NCBI RefSeq assembly: GCF_016862075.1
Contig: NZ_BOMG01000026.1
Span: forward strand, 62,001-126,000
DNA length: 64,000 bases
Direction of reading: 5' to 3'
Source of the DNA: Actinoplanes couchii
GTDB lineage: Bacteria; Actinomycetota; Actinomycetes; Mycobacteriales; Micromonosporaceae
Of this stretch, positions 41,301 through 51,281 are shown piece by piece (positions within the stretch are counted from its first letter, which is position 1; every line of letters begins with the position of its first letter). Under the pieces are notes generated by a model. It made no database searches. It was given only the letters and a program-made list of their open reading frames with translations, and had not been told where the DNA came from. A program made the translations under genes and the position numbers.

Positions 41301-44271
41301 CGGCGTCGACGGCGTCTTCTTCCACATCATCCTGAAAACCGGAGACAACCTGATCCGGACGCATACGCTCAGAAAGATAAGCGGCGGTACGACTGGTCTC
41401 CTCGTCCCGCTCATCACTCCCGGTGGAGACGGTCACCTGGTTCCGAGGCAGGCTACTCATAGCAGCAGCCACCCGCCGAGCCCCACCACGCCCAGCCTGC
41501 CCAACACGCGCCGCCTGCCCGACACGGCCTACCTGGCTTGCACGCGACGCCTGGCCGGATCGTCCGGACTGCCCGGCCCGATCTCCGTCACCTTCGGTCC
41601 CGATCAGAACCGTGACCCCGGCGCCGGTTGTCTTCCTCCCGCTCTTGCCGGGATCCCGCCGCCCACCCGAAACTCCACTGGCCTTACCGCCACCACTGCC
41701 AGCTGTCGCGTTCGCGGACTGCCGTGCTGCGGAACGCTTGAGTTCCACAACATTCCCGGCAGCAGCCTTCCCCGAGGTGCTCTTCCCAGCAGCGGCGCTT
41801 CTGGTCGCAGACTTCCCGCCGACAACTTTCGCAGCAACGGCTTTGCCAGCGGATGCTTTCGCGGTAACGGTCTTCCCGGCAGGCGTCTTCGCAGCGACAG
41901 CCTTGCCGACGGAGGCCTTCGCGGCAGCGGTCTTTCCGGCGGGTGCCTTCGCGGCAACGGTCTTCCCTGCGGGAACCTTCGCCGCGAGAGCCTTGCCGGC
42001 GGACGCCTGAGCCCCGCCTACGCGGCCAGCCGGAGTCTTGGCTGCGACAGCCTTACCAGCAGGCGCTTTCAGTGCAACGGCCTTACCCGCTACGGCTTTC
42101 GAAGTGGAAGGCTTACCGGCAGGGGCCTTTGCCGTGACAGCTTTCCGAGCCAGACCTTTCGCTGCGACAGTCTTGGCTGCGTGACCTCTTCCGGCAACAG
42201 CCTTCCTCGCAGCGGTCGTCACGTTCGTGCTGGCCATCGCCGTGGGAGCCTTCGTGCCGGCTTTCGCCGTGAGGGCTTTCACTGTGGGGGCCTTCGTGCC
42301 GACTTTCGACGTGGGGGCCTTCGCTGTGAGGGCCTTCGTGCTGGCCTTCGGCGTGGGGGCCTTTTCTGTTGCAGCCTTCGGGGCAGTCCTTGTCGTGGAG
42401 GGTTTTGCCGTGCCTACGGTTGCGGCGATGCCTTTGGTAGGCGTGTTCTTTGATGTCATGGCCTTGGAACCGGGGCTCTTTCCGGCGGCGCCCTTGACTG
42501 CGGCGCTCTTTCCGGCCAATGCTTTCGCGGCCAGGCTCTTCGCGGCGGGAGCCAGCACGACGGTCTTTCCCGTCAGTGGGGAGACCACGGTGCTACGCCC
42601 CAAACTGATGGGGGCCTTGCCCTTGCCGATCGACGACTTCCCGACCGGCGCTTTGGGAGTCGTGGGCTTCTTCGCCGTCGTGGGCGTAGGCTTTCCGATC
42701 GGGGCTTTCACCGTCTTCTTGGGTGCCGAGGCGGAACTGCTCGCTGCTACGGTCGCCGGGCTCGTCTTCGGACCGGTTTTCGCGGTGTCTTTCGAAGTGG
42801 TCTTCGGGGTGGGCTTCGAAGCGCTCTTCGGGCTGGTCGTCGAACCGGTGCGCTGCGTCGTCACCTTCGCGGCAGCACTGGTTCCACTCTTGGCGGCTAC
42901 GGTTCCACTCTTGGCGGCGCCGGTCCCACTCTTTGCAGCGCCGCTTCCACTCTTTGCCGGGTCGATTCCGGTTCTGGCGGCCACGTTTCCGGTTTTGCCG
43001 GAGCGGGGAGCTACCACCGACGTCTTGGTCAGCGGAACCGTCTTGGTCGTGGGTGCCTTCACCGCTTTGCCGGACGGCACCCTGGCCACGACCGGTTTCA
43101 CACCGGACGACTTGGCGGCAACCGTTCGAGCGGCGGCGGGCTTCGGGACTGTCCTTCCCGCAACGGCGGTTTTCGCTGATGCTGGTTTGGCCGGCATGGT
43201 CTTGCCGCTCGGTACCCGCGGCTTCACGATCGGGGCGGCAGCCGTTGTTTTCCGGCGCGTATCGGTAACGGCAGCGCTCTTGGCGGCAGCGTTGCTCTTG
43301 GCAGCAGTGGTGCTCTTGGTAGCAATGGTGCTCTTGGCAGTAGTGGCGCTCTTGGCGGCGCTGGCGTTCCGGGCGCTTCCCGCATTTGCGGCAACGGCGG
43401 CCCTGGTCACGCTCGGGCTTTTGGTGACGGGCTGTTTCGCGGCGACGGTCCGCTGGGACGTCGGGGACTGTTTTGACGCAACGGTCCGCTGAGACATCGG
43501 GGACTGTCTTGATGCAACGGTCCGCTGAGATGTTGCGGACTGTTTTGTGGCGACGGTTCGCTGGGAACTCGTGGGCTGTTTCACCACAGTGGTCGGTTGT
43601 GCCGCCTTGCTCGCCTTCGCAACGGTGGCAATCGGCTTGGTTTTCGCCGCGGCCGGTTTGGGGGCAGGCTTCACCGCAGCGGCTTTAGCGGCAGAAGGCT
43701 TCGCCACAACCGACTTGGTGGCGGCAGGATTTGCCGCAACTGACTTAGCGGTGGCAGATCTCGCCGCACTCGTCTTGGTCGCGGTGGGCCTCGCCGCACT
43801 CGGCTTGGTGGCGGTTGACCTCACCGAAGCTGACTTGGCCGCAGTCGGTTTGGCGGCAACGGGCCTCGCTGCAGCCGGCTTGGTCGCGGCCGGTCTCGAC
43901 GCAGTCGATTTGGGGGCGGCAGACTTCGGCGCGACCGGCTTGGCCGCCGGCTTGAGGGCTGCGGACTTGTATGCCGCGGGCTTGGCGACTGCGGGCTTGG
44001 GGGCTGCAGGCTTGGGGGCTGCAGGCTTGGGGGCTGCAGGCTTGGCGACCGCGGACTTGAGGGCTGCAGGCTTGGGGGCTGCAGGCTTGGCGACCGCGGA
44101 CTTGAGGGCTGCGGGCTTGGTTGTGGAGCGGGCTGCCTGGCGAGGGGCGGTTCCCGGGGAAGGGTTGGTGACGGTGGTTCGGGTGGCCGTACCGGCAACC
44201 GGGTTTGATCGGGGGTTGGGGCCCGTGCCGGAGGCAGCGTGCCTTGTCGAAGCCTTTTTGGCAGCGGGCAT
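38359..44271 (-). CDS. Giant histone-H1-like Lys/Ala repeat protein with acidic centre
   Basis: This 1,970-residue protein starts at ATG 44271 (MPAAKKASTRHAASG), with AAAGGAAA 9 nt upstream. Residues 1-930 and 1213-1970 consist mainly of short Lys/Ala/Thr/Ser repeats (KPAA, ATKAA, KSGT, KATG types), like histone H1, the tail of mycobacterial HupB or chlamydial HC2. Residues 938-1210 form a different, acidic centre (DDEYDDDSDDDRNDDQDDD, EDDEDEDD). The basic arms probably bind DNA; the acidic block could control this or recruit partners. No N-terminal HU or Lsr2 fold is visible. It is far longer than usual histone-like proteins, the repeats invite slippage or assembly error, and the function is inferred from composition alone. 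Confidence 0.8.
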   Translation of the reverse strand: MPAAKKASTRHAASGTGPNPRSNPVAGTATRTTVTNPSPGTAPRQAARSTTKPAALKSAVAKPAAPKPAALKSAVAKPAAPKPAAPKPAAPKPAVAKPAAYKSAALKPAAKPVAPKSAAPKSTASRPAATKPAAARPVAAKPTAAKSASVRSTATKPSAARPTATKTSAARSATAKSVAANPAATKSVVAKPSAAKAAAVKPAPKPAAAKTKPIATVAKASKAAQPTTVVKQPTSSQRTVATKQSATSQRTVASRQSPMSQRTVASKQSPTSQRTVAAKQPVTKSPSVTRAAVAANAGSARNASAAKSATTAKSTIATKSTTAAKSNAAAKSAAVTDTRRKTTAAAPIVKPRVPSGKTMPAKPASAKTAVAGRTVPKPAAARTVAAKSSGVKPVVARVPSGKAVKAPTTKTVPLTKTSVVAPRSGKTGNVAARTGIDPAKSGSGAAKSGTGAAKSGTVAAKSGTSAAAKVTTQRTGSTTSPKSASKPTPKTTSKDTAKTGPKTSPATVAASSSASAPKKTVKAPIGKPTPTTAKKPTTPKAPVGKSSIGKGKAPISLGRSTVVSPLTGKTVVLAPAAKSLAAKALAGKSAAVKGAAGKSPGSKAMTSKNTPTKGIAATVGTAKPSTTRTAPKAATEKAPTPKASTKALTAKAPTSKVGTKAPTVKALTAKAGTKAPTAMASTNVTTAARKAVAGRGHAAKTVAAKGLARKAVTAKAPAGKPSTSKAVAGKAVALKAPAGKAVAAKTPAGRVGGAQASAGKALAAKVPAGKTVAAKAPAGKTAAAKASVGKAVAAKTPAGKTVTAKASAGKAVAAKVVGGKSATRSAAAGKSTSGKAAAGNVVELKRSAARQSANATAGSGGGKASGVSGGRRDPGKSGRKTTGAGVTVLIGTEGDGDRAGQSGRSGQASRASQVGRVGQAARVGQAGRGGARRVAAAMSSLPRNQVTVSTGSDERDEETSRTAAYLSERMRPDQVVSGFQDDVEEDAVDAGDLADKTLVGGWFPGDRGSDGPDQESDQWGADRPDLEALGADDPADGSGTDYSGPADAVESGWVSTLARISGADGRELATTEAGAPSEEATADELRRRIAAASSGISSGGLAGTSSETVGELDPGSLAQDDLDDEYDDDSDDDRNDDQDDDRDDMSPGDDSIQAAAGGRSVRGVAGTSDDDGEDDEDEDDASDEDEELSEDLAEVTDSEGELGDQGLPAGAAMASGSQASTARAGASRKSAVPRKSAARSAAAKSAAARSATSGSGVAAQVDGTEAAEVEEAGASNAGATAGTRTAGKTAATKATASRAKGSKATSGGTTARNSAPKATGTKATGTKTAGTKTAGTKATTARAASPKATSTKATTAKAALPKATGAKSALATATAAKSAAAKATAAKTAGSKASASKATATKATATKVAGTKVAGTKVAPSRSAGSKVAPGVKATATKAVTAKATGAKATGSKAAGTKATAARATASKPAASRGTASKATGGKAVATKVAASKATATKAATPKAAASKGAPSKAVARPSNAVASKSGASKTAAGKAAGAATVGRAAVGKAKAVATQGAAVKKAAAGGGGSGRAAASGVSAGKKAAAKATPTKATPTKAAATKAAATKAAGTKVAATKAAATKAAGTNVAGAKATAAKAGGVKATATKAAASRTNSANGAAVKAGSAKAGGVRGGARAGTSKAAAANSAASKAGTVKSAGARGGAGALRVGAAKAAATKAAATKAAATKAVATKVSGAKATTAKGAAVKATGSRATAAKAVGAKVVGSKATGAKAAVGRGSAAVASGSKVTGSKVSGGRAAASKASAAKVAAAPGSVAKGGVAKAASAKAAGGRPATAVKATARRATGAKTTASEAGPARASASKATASKAAPGRASASKATGGKATQARVTAGKAAVSGGKAGNSKSGAGRSVNKSVAAGAGRAGGNVAKAARVSRTSGDNVGASGRAAGSARGGRTAADGEVVRASRRR
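43443..43575. repeat. 36-bp tandem repeat inside the giant gene
   Basis: About four copies of a 36-bp unit (ACGGTCCGCTG start) encode SQRTVASKQSPT-like 12-mers. They differ by a few bases and are unlike the Ala/Lys repeats around them. Confidence 0.8.
44000..44115. repeat. 15-bp tandem repeats near the start of the giant gene
   Basis: Repeats of GGCTTGGGGGCTGCA and a longer composite unit (GGCTTGGCGACCGCGGACTT) encode PKPAA and KSAVAKPAA blocks. Several copies are identical, which implies recent duplication. Confidence 0.75.
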
Positions 44272-44344
44272 CGAGGTGTTTCCTTTCGAATGACTGCGGG
44301 CACGTCGGCGCCGGGTGAGGACTCGCCGGGAACGGCGGTCTACG

Positions 44345-44551
44345 TCAGCTGGCTTCCCCTGTCCAGCGGGCGTCCTCGGCATCCCACTCGGCATTGCGCT
44401 TCTCGACCGTCTCGAGTGCCCGCGTCGCTTCGTCAGCCGTGGCGTAGGGACCGAGCCGGTATTGAGCGGGGCACACGTCGTCGCCGCTCTCCACGCGGTG
44501 GTCGCGGAGGCACCAGAAGTAGCCTGCTCCGCCCAGCCCACTGTCGTTCAT
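44345..44551 (-). CDS. Small SPOR-like-domain protein
   Basis: This 68-residue protein (GYFWCLRDHRVESGDDVCPA, then RLGPYATADEATRALETVEK) matches a widespread actinobacterial family of tiny SPOR-like proteins that begin with a short WYxLR strand and contain GPYxTxxEAxxAL. SPOR domains bind peptidoglycan, but these small cytoplasmic forms have no proven function. The ATG at 44551 has no strong ribosome site. It is 73 bp upstream of the giant gene in the same direction and could share its transcript. Confidence 0.8.
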   Translation of the reverse strand: MNDSGLGGAGYFWCLRDHRVESGDDVCPAQYRLGPYATADEATRALETVEKRNAEWDAEDARWTGEAS

Positions 44552-45176
44552 TCCATCACTGTGCCGCTAAAACTGACCAAGTGCTACCGATTCAGCCAAA
44601 ATGTCCAAGATTTCCCTTGTAGCGCACACGAAAGCCCACCATGGGCACGAAAGCCCGCGACGGCTAGGCCGCGGCAGGCGCCGGCGGCGGCAGGCGGCAG
44701 GCAGCGGCAGGCGGCAGGCAGCGGCAGGAGGCAGGCAGCGGCAGGCGGCAGGCAGCGGCAGGAGGGAAGGCCGCCACCCGAGGGGACGGAGAAGAAGGAC
44801 ATGGCCGGGCCGTCCGAGGAGGGGAAGCCACGGCCAGAGCAACGAAGGGAAGAAACGCGGTCAGGACAGCGAAAGGAGGAAGGGCGGCGAGAGGAGGGGC
44901 GGCGAAAGGAGGGCGCAACCAGAGCGACGAAAAGGAAGAACGGCAGCGAGGGAAGGTGGAACGGCGCAAGAGGGAGGACAGCCGGAACGGCGAACGAGAG
45001 GAGGAGTCCCGCGGCAGACGAAGAGCCCGGCCGCGGAGGAAGGGTCCGGCCGCGGAGGAAGAGTCCGGCCGCGAAGGGAGGACGAAACGGCCCGGCGGCA
45101 GAAGGAAAGCAGCCCCGGCCGACCCGCGGAAGAAGACCGCGAACCAACCGGGGCAGCAGAGCCGAAGGTGGAGAGG
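44552..45176. other. Long low-complexity gap with a purine-rich strand
   Basis: These 625 bp contain a 17-bp tandem repeat (44694-44761) and then about 400 bp in which the + strand is strikingly rich in A and G (GAAGGGAAGAAACGCGG, AGGAGGAAGGGCGGCGAGAG). Frames through it translate into Arg/Glu/Gly or Pro/Leu/Arg low complexity and look accidental. The promoter of the SPOR-like gene should lie at its left end. Confidence 0.6.
44694..44761. repeat. Four tandem copies of a 17-bp repeat
   Basis: The unit GCGGCAGGCAGCGGCAG occurs four times in a row (third copy GAGG instead of GCGG). It leads into the purine-rich tract. Confidence 0.9.
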
Positions 45177-47727
<2,551 letters not shown>

Positions 47728-47779
47728 GACTTCTCGATCGGCGAGCCGGGCGGAAACTGAGGAGCAACCGGAAAATTAC

Positions 47780-48388
47780 TCAGGACGCCGAGGCGAGATC
47801 GATCGTGTGCTGGGTGTGGGCCACCTTGGCCTGCAGATAGCGCACGTTCGCCGGGGAGGCGTGCACCGCCGTCGGCTGGACCGTGCGCACGTCGACGCCC
47901 AGGTCCCGCAGCTGCCGGGACTTGTCCGGGTTGTTGGTGAGCAGGTCGACGGTCGACGCGCCGAGGGCTTCCAGCATCTGCGCGGCGGCGGTGTAGTCCC
48001 GCTCGTCGTCGGCGTGCCCGAGGGCCCGGTTGGCCTCGTAGGTGTCCATGCCGGTGTCCTGCAGCGCGTAGGCGTCGAGCTTCGCGTACAGCCCGATGCC
48101 CCGGCCCTCCTGCCGCAGGTAGAGCAGGTAGCCGCCGGTCTCGGCGATCCGCTGGACCGCTTCGCGCAGCTGGGGGCCGCAGTCGCAGCGCTGCGAGCCG
48201 AAGACGTCGCCGGTCATGCACTCCGAGTGCAGACGGACCAATGGGACCTCGGCTCCCGCGACGTCGCCGAAAGCGAGCGCGAGATGCTCCTTGCCGTCCG
48301 ACAGACTGGTGAAGGTGACCACCTCGGCGGTGGCCCGGTATCCGTCGGGGAACTCGAGCGGAACGGTGACGCGAGTACGAACCGGCAT
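47780..48388 (-). CDS. ribA: GTP cyclohydrolase II
   Basis: This 202-residue stand-alone enzyme opens the GTP ring in the first step of riboflavin synthesis. The zinc ligands Cys57, Cys68 and Cys70 lie in ECMTGDVFGSQRCDC, and YLLYLRQEGRGIGLYAKLDA follows. No other rib genes are nearby and it is not fused to RibB, so it may be an accessory copy. Such solitary copies sometimes serve antibiotic or cofactor pathways. The ATG has GGGAGAGG 5 nt upstream. A palindrome lies 25 bp before it. Confidence 0.92.
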   Translation of the reverse strand: MPVRTRVTVPLEFPDGYRATAEVVTFTSLSDGKEHLALAFGDVAGAEVPLVRLHSECMTGDVFGSQRCDCGPQLREAVQRIAETGGYLLYLRQEGRGIGLYAKLDAYALQDTGMDTYEANRALGHADDERDYTAAAQMLEALGASTVDLLTNNPDKSRQLRDLGVDVRTVQPTAVHASPANVRYLQAKVAHTQHTIDLASAS

Positions 48389-48412
48389 GCCCTCTCCCTG
48401 CACTTGACACTT

Positions 48413-48435
48413 CAAGTACGGATCGACCGTACTTG
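48413..48435. promoter_or_regulatory. Palindrome in the ribA promoter region
   Basis: CAAGTACGG (48413-48421) and CCGTACTTG (48427-48435) are perfect 9-bp inverted arms separated by 5 bp, 25 bp upstream of the ribA start. It probably overlaps the promoter and may bind a regulator. No FMN-riboswitch-like structure is visible here. Confidence 0.5.
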
Positions 48436-48464
48436 CCGGTTCATGAGGTGACCAAGGTCGCTGA

Positions 48465-49370
48465 TCACATCGCAAGATCAACAGGGTTGGTGTTGGCGCC
48501 GCAGAGCAGCACCACCACCCGCTCCCCCGGCTCCGGCCGGTAGGCGCCGGACACCAGCGCGGCCTGCGCGGCGGCGGTGCCGTGCTCGACCACGATCCGG
48601 TGCTCGTCCCACAGATTCCGGCGGGCTTCGACGATCGCGTCGTCAGTGACCAGCACCGCGTCGATCTTCCGGGCCACAGCCAGGTCAAAAGCGATTTGTC
48701 CGGTACGCCGGGCGCCGAGCGAATCCGCGGCCGGCCCGGAGACCGGGACGTCCACCGGCTGTCCCGCCTCCAGAGCGGCATGCAGGGCGCGGGCGTTCAC
48801 CGGTTCGACCGCGACCACCTTTTTATCCGGAGCCGCCGCCATCACTCCAGCGATCAGCCCGCCACCGCCGACCGCCACCAGCACGGTGTCGAAATCCGTA
48901 ATTTCCGAAATTTCGCCCACCAGCGTCCCGTTGCCCGCGACCATCGCCGCATCGTCGTAGGCGTGGCAGAACTTCGCCCCCGTCTCCTGAGCCCGCACGA
49001 CGGACGCCGCATAGGCCTCGGCATACTCAGCCCCGTACTGCACCACCCGGGCACCCAGCTTCCCGAGCTTCGCCACCTTGACCGGCGGCGCGGTGACCGG
49101 CACGAACACCTCGGCCGTGATCCCCAGCTCCCGGGCCGCCCAGGCGGCGGCCAACCCCGCGTTGCCCCCGGAGGCGACGACGATCCCGGCGGCCGACGGT
49201 GGATCCCCGGCGAGGATCTGGTTGAACATGCCACGCGTCTTGAACGAGCCCGCGTGCTGCAGATACTCGAGCTTGAACCACAGGTCCGGCCCGGCCTGGA
49301 CGGTCGGGGTCCGCCGGATCCGGCCGTCGATGCGCTTCGAGGCGGCCTGCACGTCAGCCAGGGTGATCAT
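48465..49370 (-). CDS. Threonine/serine dehydratase-like PLP enzyme
   Basis: This 301-residue fold-type II PLP enzyme carries the cofactor lysine Lys44 in HAGSFKTRGMFN, a phosphate-binding SGGNAGLAAAW loop and a late GGGGLIAGV loop. It should deaminate threonine or serine to an oxo-acid. It is the short form without the C-terminal ACT regulatory domain, so it is probably not feedback-controlled biosynthetic IlvA. It is 10 bp downstream of the GAPDH-like gene in the same direction. Confidence 0.9.
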   Translation of the reverse strand: MITLADVQAASKRIDGRIRRTPTVQAGPDLWFKLEYLQHAGSFKTRGMFNQILAGDPPSAAGIVVASGGNAGLAAAWAARELGITAEVFVPVTAPPVKVAKLGKLGARVVQYGAEYAEAYAASVVRAQETGAKFCHAYDDAAMVAGNGTLVGEISEITDFDTVLVAVGGGGLIAGVMAAAPDKKVVAVEPVNARALHAALEAGQPVDVPVSGPAADSLGARRTGQIAFDLAVARKIDAVLVTDDAIVEARRNLWDEHRIVVEHGTAAAQAALVSGAYRPEPGERVVVLLCGANTNPVDLAM

Positions 49371-49379
49371 GGAACCAGC

Positions 49380-50438
49380 CTAGGCCACGCTCCAGCTGAC
49401 CCGGCTCGACGGAACCGGTAAACGCTCGCCGACCAGGCGTGCCAGGTCCAGTAATCGGTTCGAGAAGCCCCACTCGTTGTCGAACCAGCCGCGCACCTTC
49501 ACCCCGCCGTCGGCGGTGGTCTGCGTGCCGGACGGGTCGAACAGGCAGGACGCCGGATTGTTCTTGACGTCGACCGAGACGGTGGGGTCCGGGTCGTACG
49601 CCAGGATCCCGCGCAGCGGCCCGGCCGCGGCCTCGGCCATCGCCCGGTTGACCTCCTCCGCCGACACCGGCCGCCCGGTCGTCCCGGACAGCTCGGCCAG
49701 CGAGCCGATCGGCGTGGGCACGCAGTAGTAGCTGTACCGCATCTCGCCGATCTCCGGCAGCGCCACCCGGACCAGGTCACCGACCACATAGTTGTGCGGG
49801 ATGATGCTCTCCCCGGCGGCCCGGCCCAGCCGCGGATCGTCCCGCGACGTGCCGACCGCCGAGTCGTGCACCCGCTGCCAGCCCTGGGACGCCAGGATCA
49901 CCGAGGTGTTCACCGAGCCCAGCCCGAACCGGTCGAGCAGCACCTTGGCCATCACGGTGAGCGCGTTGACCCCGCACGACGCCGGGGAGACCACGTCGTG
50001 GCCGTCCGGATCGTAGTTCTGGTGGTTCGCGCCGAAGACCAGGAACGCGTCCGGGTCGTCGGCGGAGGCGCTGATCACCACCTTGCGGGCGCCACCGTGG
50101 GTGATGTGGTGGCGGGCGGTGGTGCCGGCCCGGAACCGCCCGGTCGCCTCGATCACCACGTCCACCCCGTGGTCGGCCCACGGGATGCGTTCCGGCCGCT
50201 CGTGGTGGAAGGCACGAATGGCGTGGTCGTTGACCACCAGGTAGTCCCCACGCGCGGCCACCGTGCCCGGGAACGCGCCGCGGATGCTGTCCCGGCGCAG
50301 CCCGTAGGCCAATTTGTCGGTGGACGCGATGTCGTTCACCGCGGCGATCTGCACACCGGCGTCTGGCATGGCGGCCACGATCCGGGTCAAGCTTCGGCCG
50401 ATCCGCCCGAGTCCGTTGATCCCGATCGCGACAGTCAT
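49380..50438 (-). CDS. GAPDH-family protein with altered active site
   Basis: This 352-residue protein has the complete GAPDH NAD-binding N-terminus (GINGLGRIGRSLTRI) and the active-site Cys155 in SPASCGVNAL. In ordinary GAPDHs this reads SNASCTTNCLAP. The catalytic His of the following VHAYT motif is not in place (here SVILASQGWQ), and the STGAAKAV phosphate-binding loop after IIP is replaced by HNYVVGDLV. It could be a divergent dehydrogenase for another phospho- or aldehyde substrate, or non-catalytic. The ATG at 50438 follows GAGGAGCGC. A second canonical gap gene probably exists elsewhere in the genome. Confidence 0.85.
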   Translation of the reverse strand: MTVAIGINGLGRIGRSLTRIVAAMPDAGVQIAAVNDIASTDKLAYGLRRDSIRGAFPGTVAARGDYLVVNDHAIRAFHHERPERIPWADHGVDVVIEATGRFRAGTTARHHITHGGARKVVISASADDPDAFLVFGANHQNYDPDGHDVVSPASCGVNALTVMAKVLLDRFGLGSVNTSVILASQGWQRVHDSAVGTSRDDPRLGRAAGESIIPHNYVVGDLVRVALPEIGEMRYSYYCVPTPIGSLAELSGTTGRPVSAEEVNRAMAEAAAGPLRGILAYDPDPTVSVDVKNNPASCLFDPSGTQTTADGGVKVRGWFDNEWGFSNRLLDLARLVGERLPVPSSRVSWSVA

Positions 50439-50544
50439 CGAGCGCTCCTCGATTTGTTTTCCTTTGTCAGTGTTTGCCCTGTGACATGGCCGCACCCGTT
50501 CGCACCAGGGTCCACCCGCCGTCACGACACCGACACTATGAGTT

Positions 50545-50557
50545 GTGCAAGTTGCAC
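50545..50557. promoter_or_regulatory. Palindrome GTGCAAGTTGCAC
   Basis: This 13-bp palindrome in the gap between the GAPDH-like and TIR-like genes shares its inner TGCAAGTTGCA with the site at 59185-59197 beside the XRE regulator. Both may be bound by the same regulator. Confidence 0.5.
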
Positions 50558-50620
50558 GTCAACGGACGACATTCTCACAAACCCGGGCGGGCACTGTGGA
50601 CAGCCGTCCGGCATGCTGGA

Positions 50621-51037
50621 GTGGTGCCGGTCCTCGTCTCCCACGCCAGCGCCGACGAACCCTGGGCACAGTGGATCGCCGGATCGCTGCGTGCCGCCGG
50701 TCATCCGGCCCGGCTCGACCCGGCCGACCGCGCGTTCGCCCGGCGGCTCTGCGCCGCCCCGCCCGGTCCGGATCCGGTGCTCCTGCTCCTCTCCGCCGAG
50801 CACCGCGCCACCCCCGCCGACTGGACCATGCTGGCACAGGCCCCGACTCTGGCGGGCCGACTGTTCGCGGTCCGCCTCGACGCCGGTGCGGCGCCCCGCG
50901 CCCTGCGCCCGCTCCCCTGCCGCAGCCTGCACGGACTCGACGAGGAGGAGGCCCTCGAAGTCCTGCTCGCCCTGGCCGGCGGAATCCGGCGAGAAAATTT
51001 CGGCGATTCAGGTTTACGGCCCACCGCGGAGTGGTAA
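50621..51037 (+). CDS. TIR-like domain mini-protein
   Basis: This protein of about 138 residues begins VVPVLVSHASADEPWAQWIA and continues with VLLLLSAEHRATPADWTML and LFAVRLDAG, the strand/helix order of a TIR domain. TIR domains often cleave NAD or act in signalling and antiphage systems. The catalytic Glu normally found after the S..W helix is not evident (here PADWTMLAQ), so enzymatic activity is doubtful. GTG 50621 is preferred because the TIR fold starts there and GGAG stands next to it; an in-frame start at 50474 is possible. It stands alone, without the usual NTPase or repeat domains. Confidence 0.6.
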   Translation: MVPVLVSHASADEPWAQWIAGSLRAAGHPARLDPADRAFARRLCAAPPGPDPVLLLLSAEHRATPADWTMLAQAPTLAGRLFAVRLDAGAAPRALRPLPCRSLHGLDEEEALEVLLALAGGIRRENFGDSGLRPTAEW

Positions 51038-51087
51038 ACGCACGGCCCCCGAACCACCTGACGCCGGCTGGCTACCGGCCCCAGTCG

Positions 51088-51127
51088 CCGGGCCAGGGAC
51101 CGGACGGCACTCCCGGTCCCGGCCCGG
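51088..51127 (+). terminator. Strong GC hairpin after the TIR-like gene
   Basis: CCGGGCCAGGGACCGG (51088-51103) pairs with CCGGTCCCGGCCCGG (51113-51127), with one or two bulged bases, 50 bp after the stop codon. There is no T-run. Two near-identical 20-mers (GGCGGCCCGGCGA type) follow at about 51141-51187. Confidence 0.5.
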
Positions 51128-51281
51128 CGACGCCGCCGACAGAGGACGGCGGCCCGGCGAAAGAAACGGCGGCCCGGCGAGAGAAAACGACGAACGCCAG
51201 TGAGATGGAGATCAGTGGATGAACCCAGGGTGACGACCCACCTCAACACAGGCCGCAACGGCACGTCCGTAAGATGACGGT

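Noticed and set aside
38147..44293. Forward Ala/Val/Leu-rich frames across the giant histone-like gene
   Set aside because: They are mirror translations of the Lys/Ala repeats and resemble no transmembrane family. The reverse frame has a ribosome site and one unbroken 1,970-codon frame.
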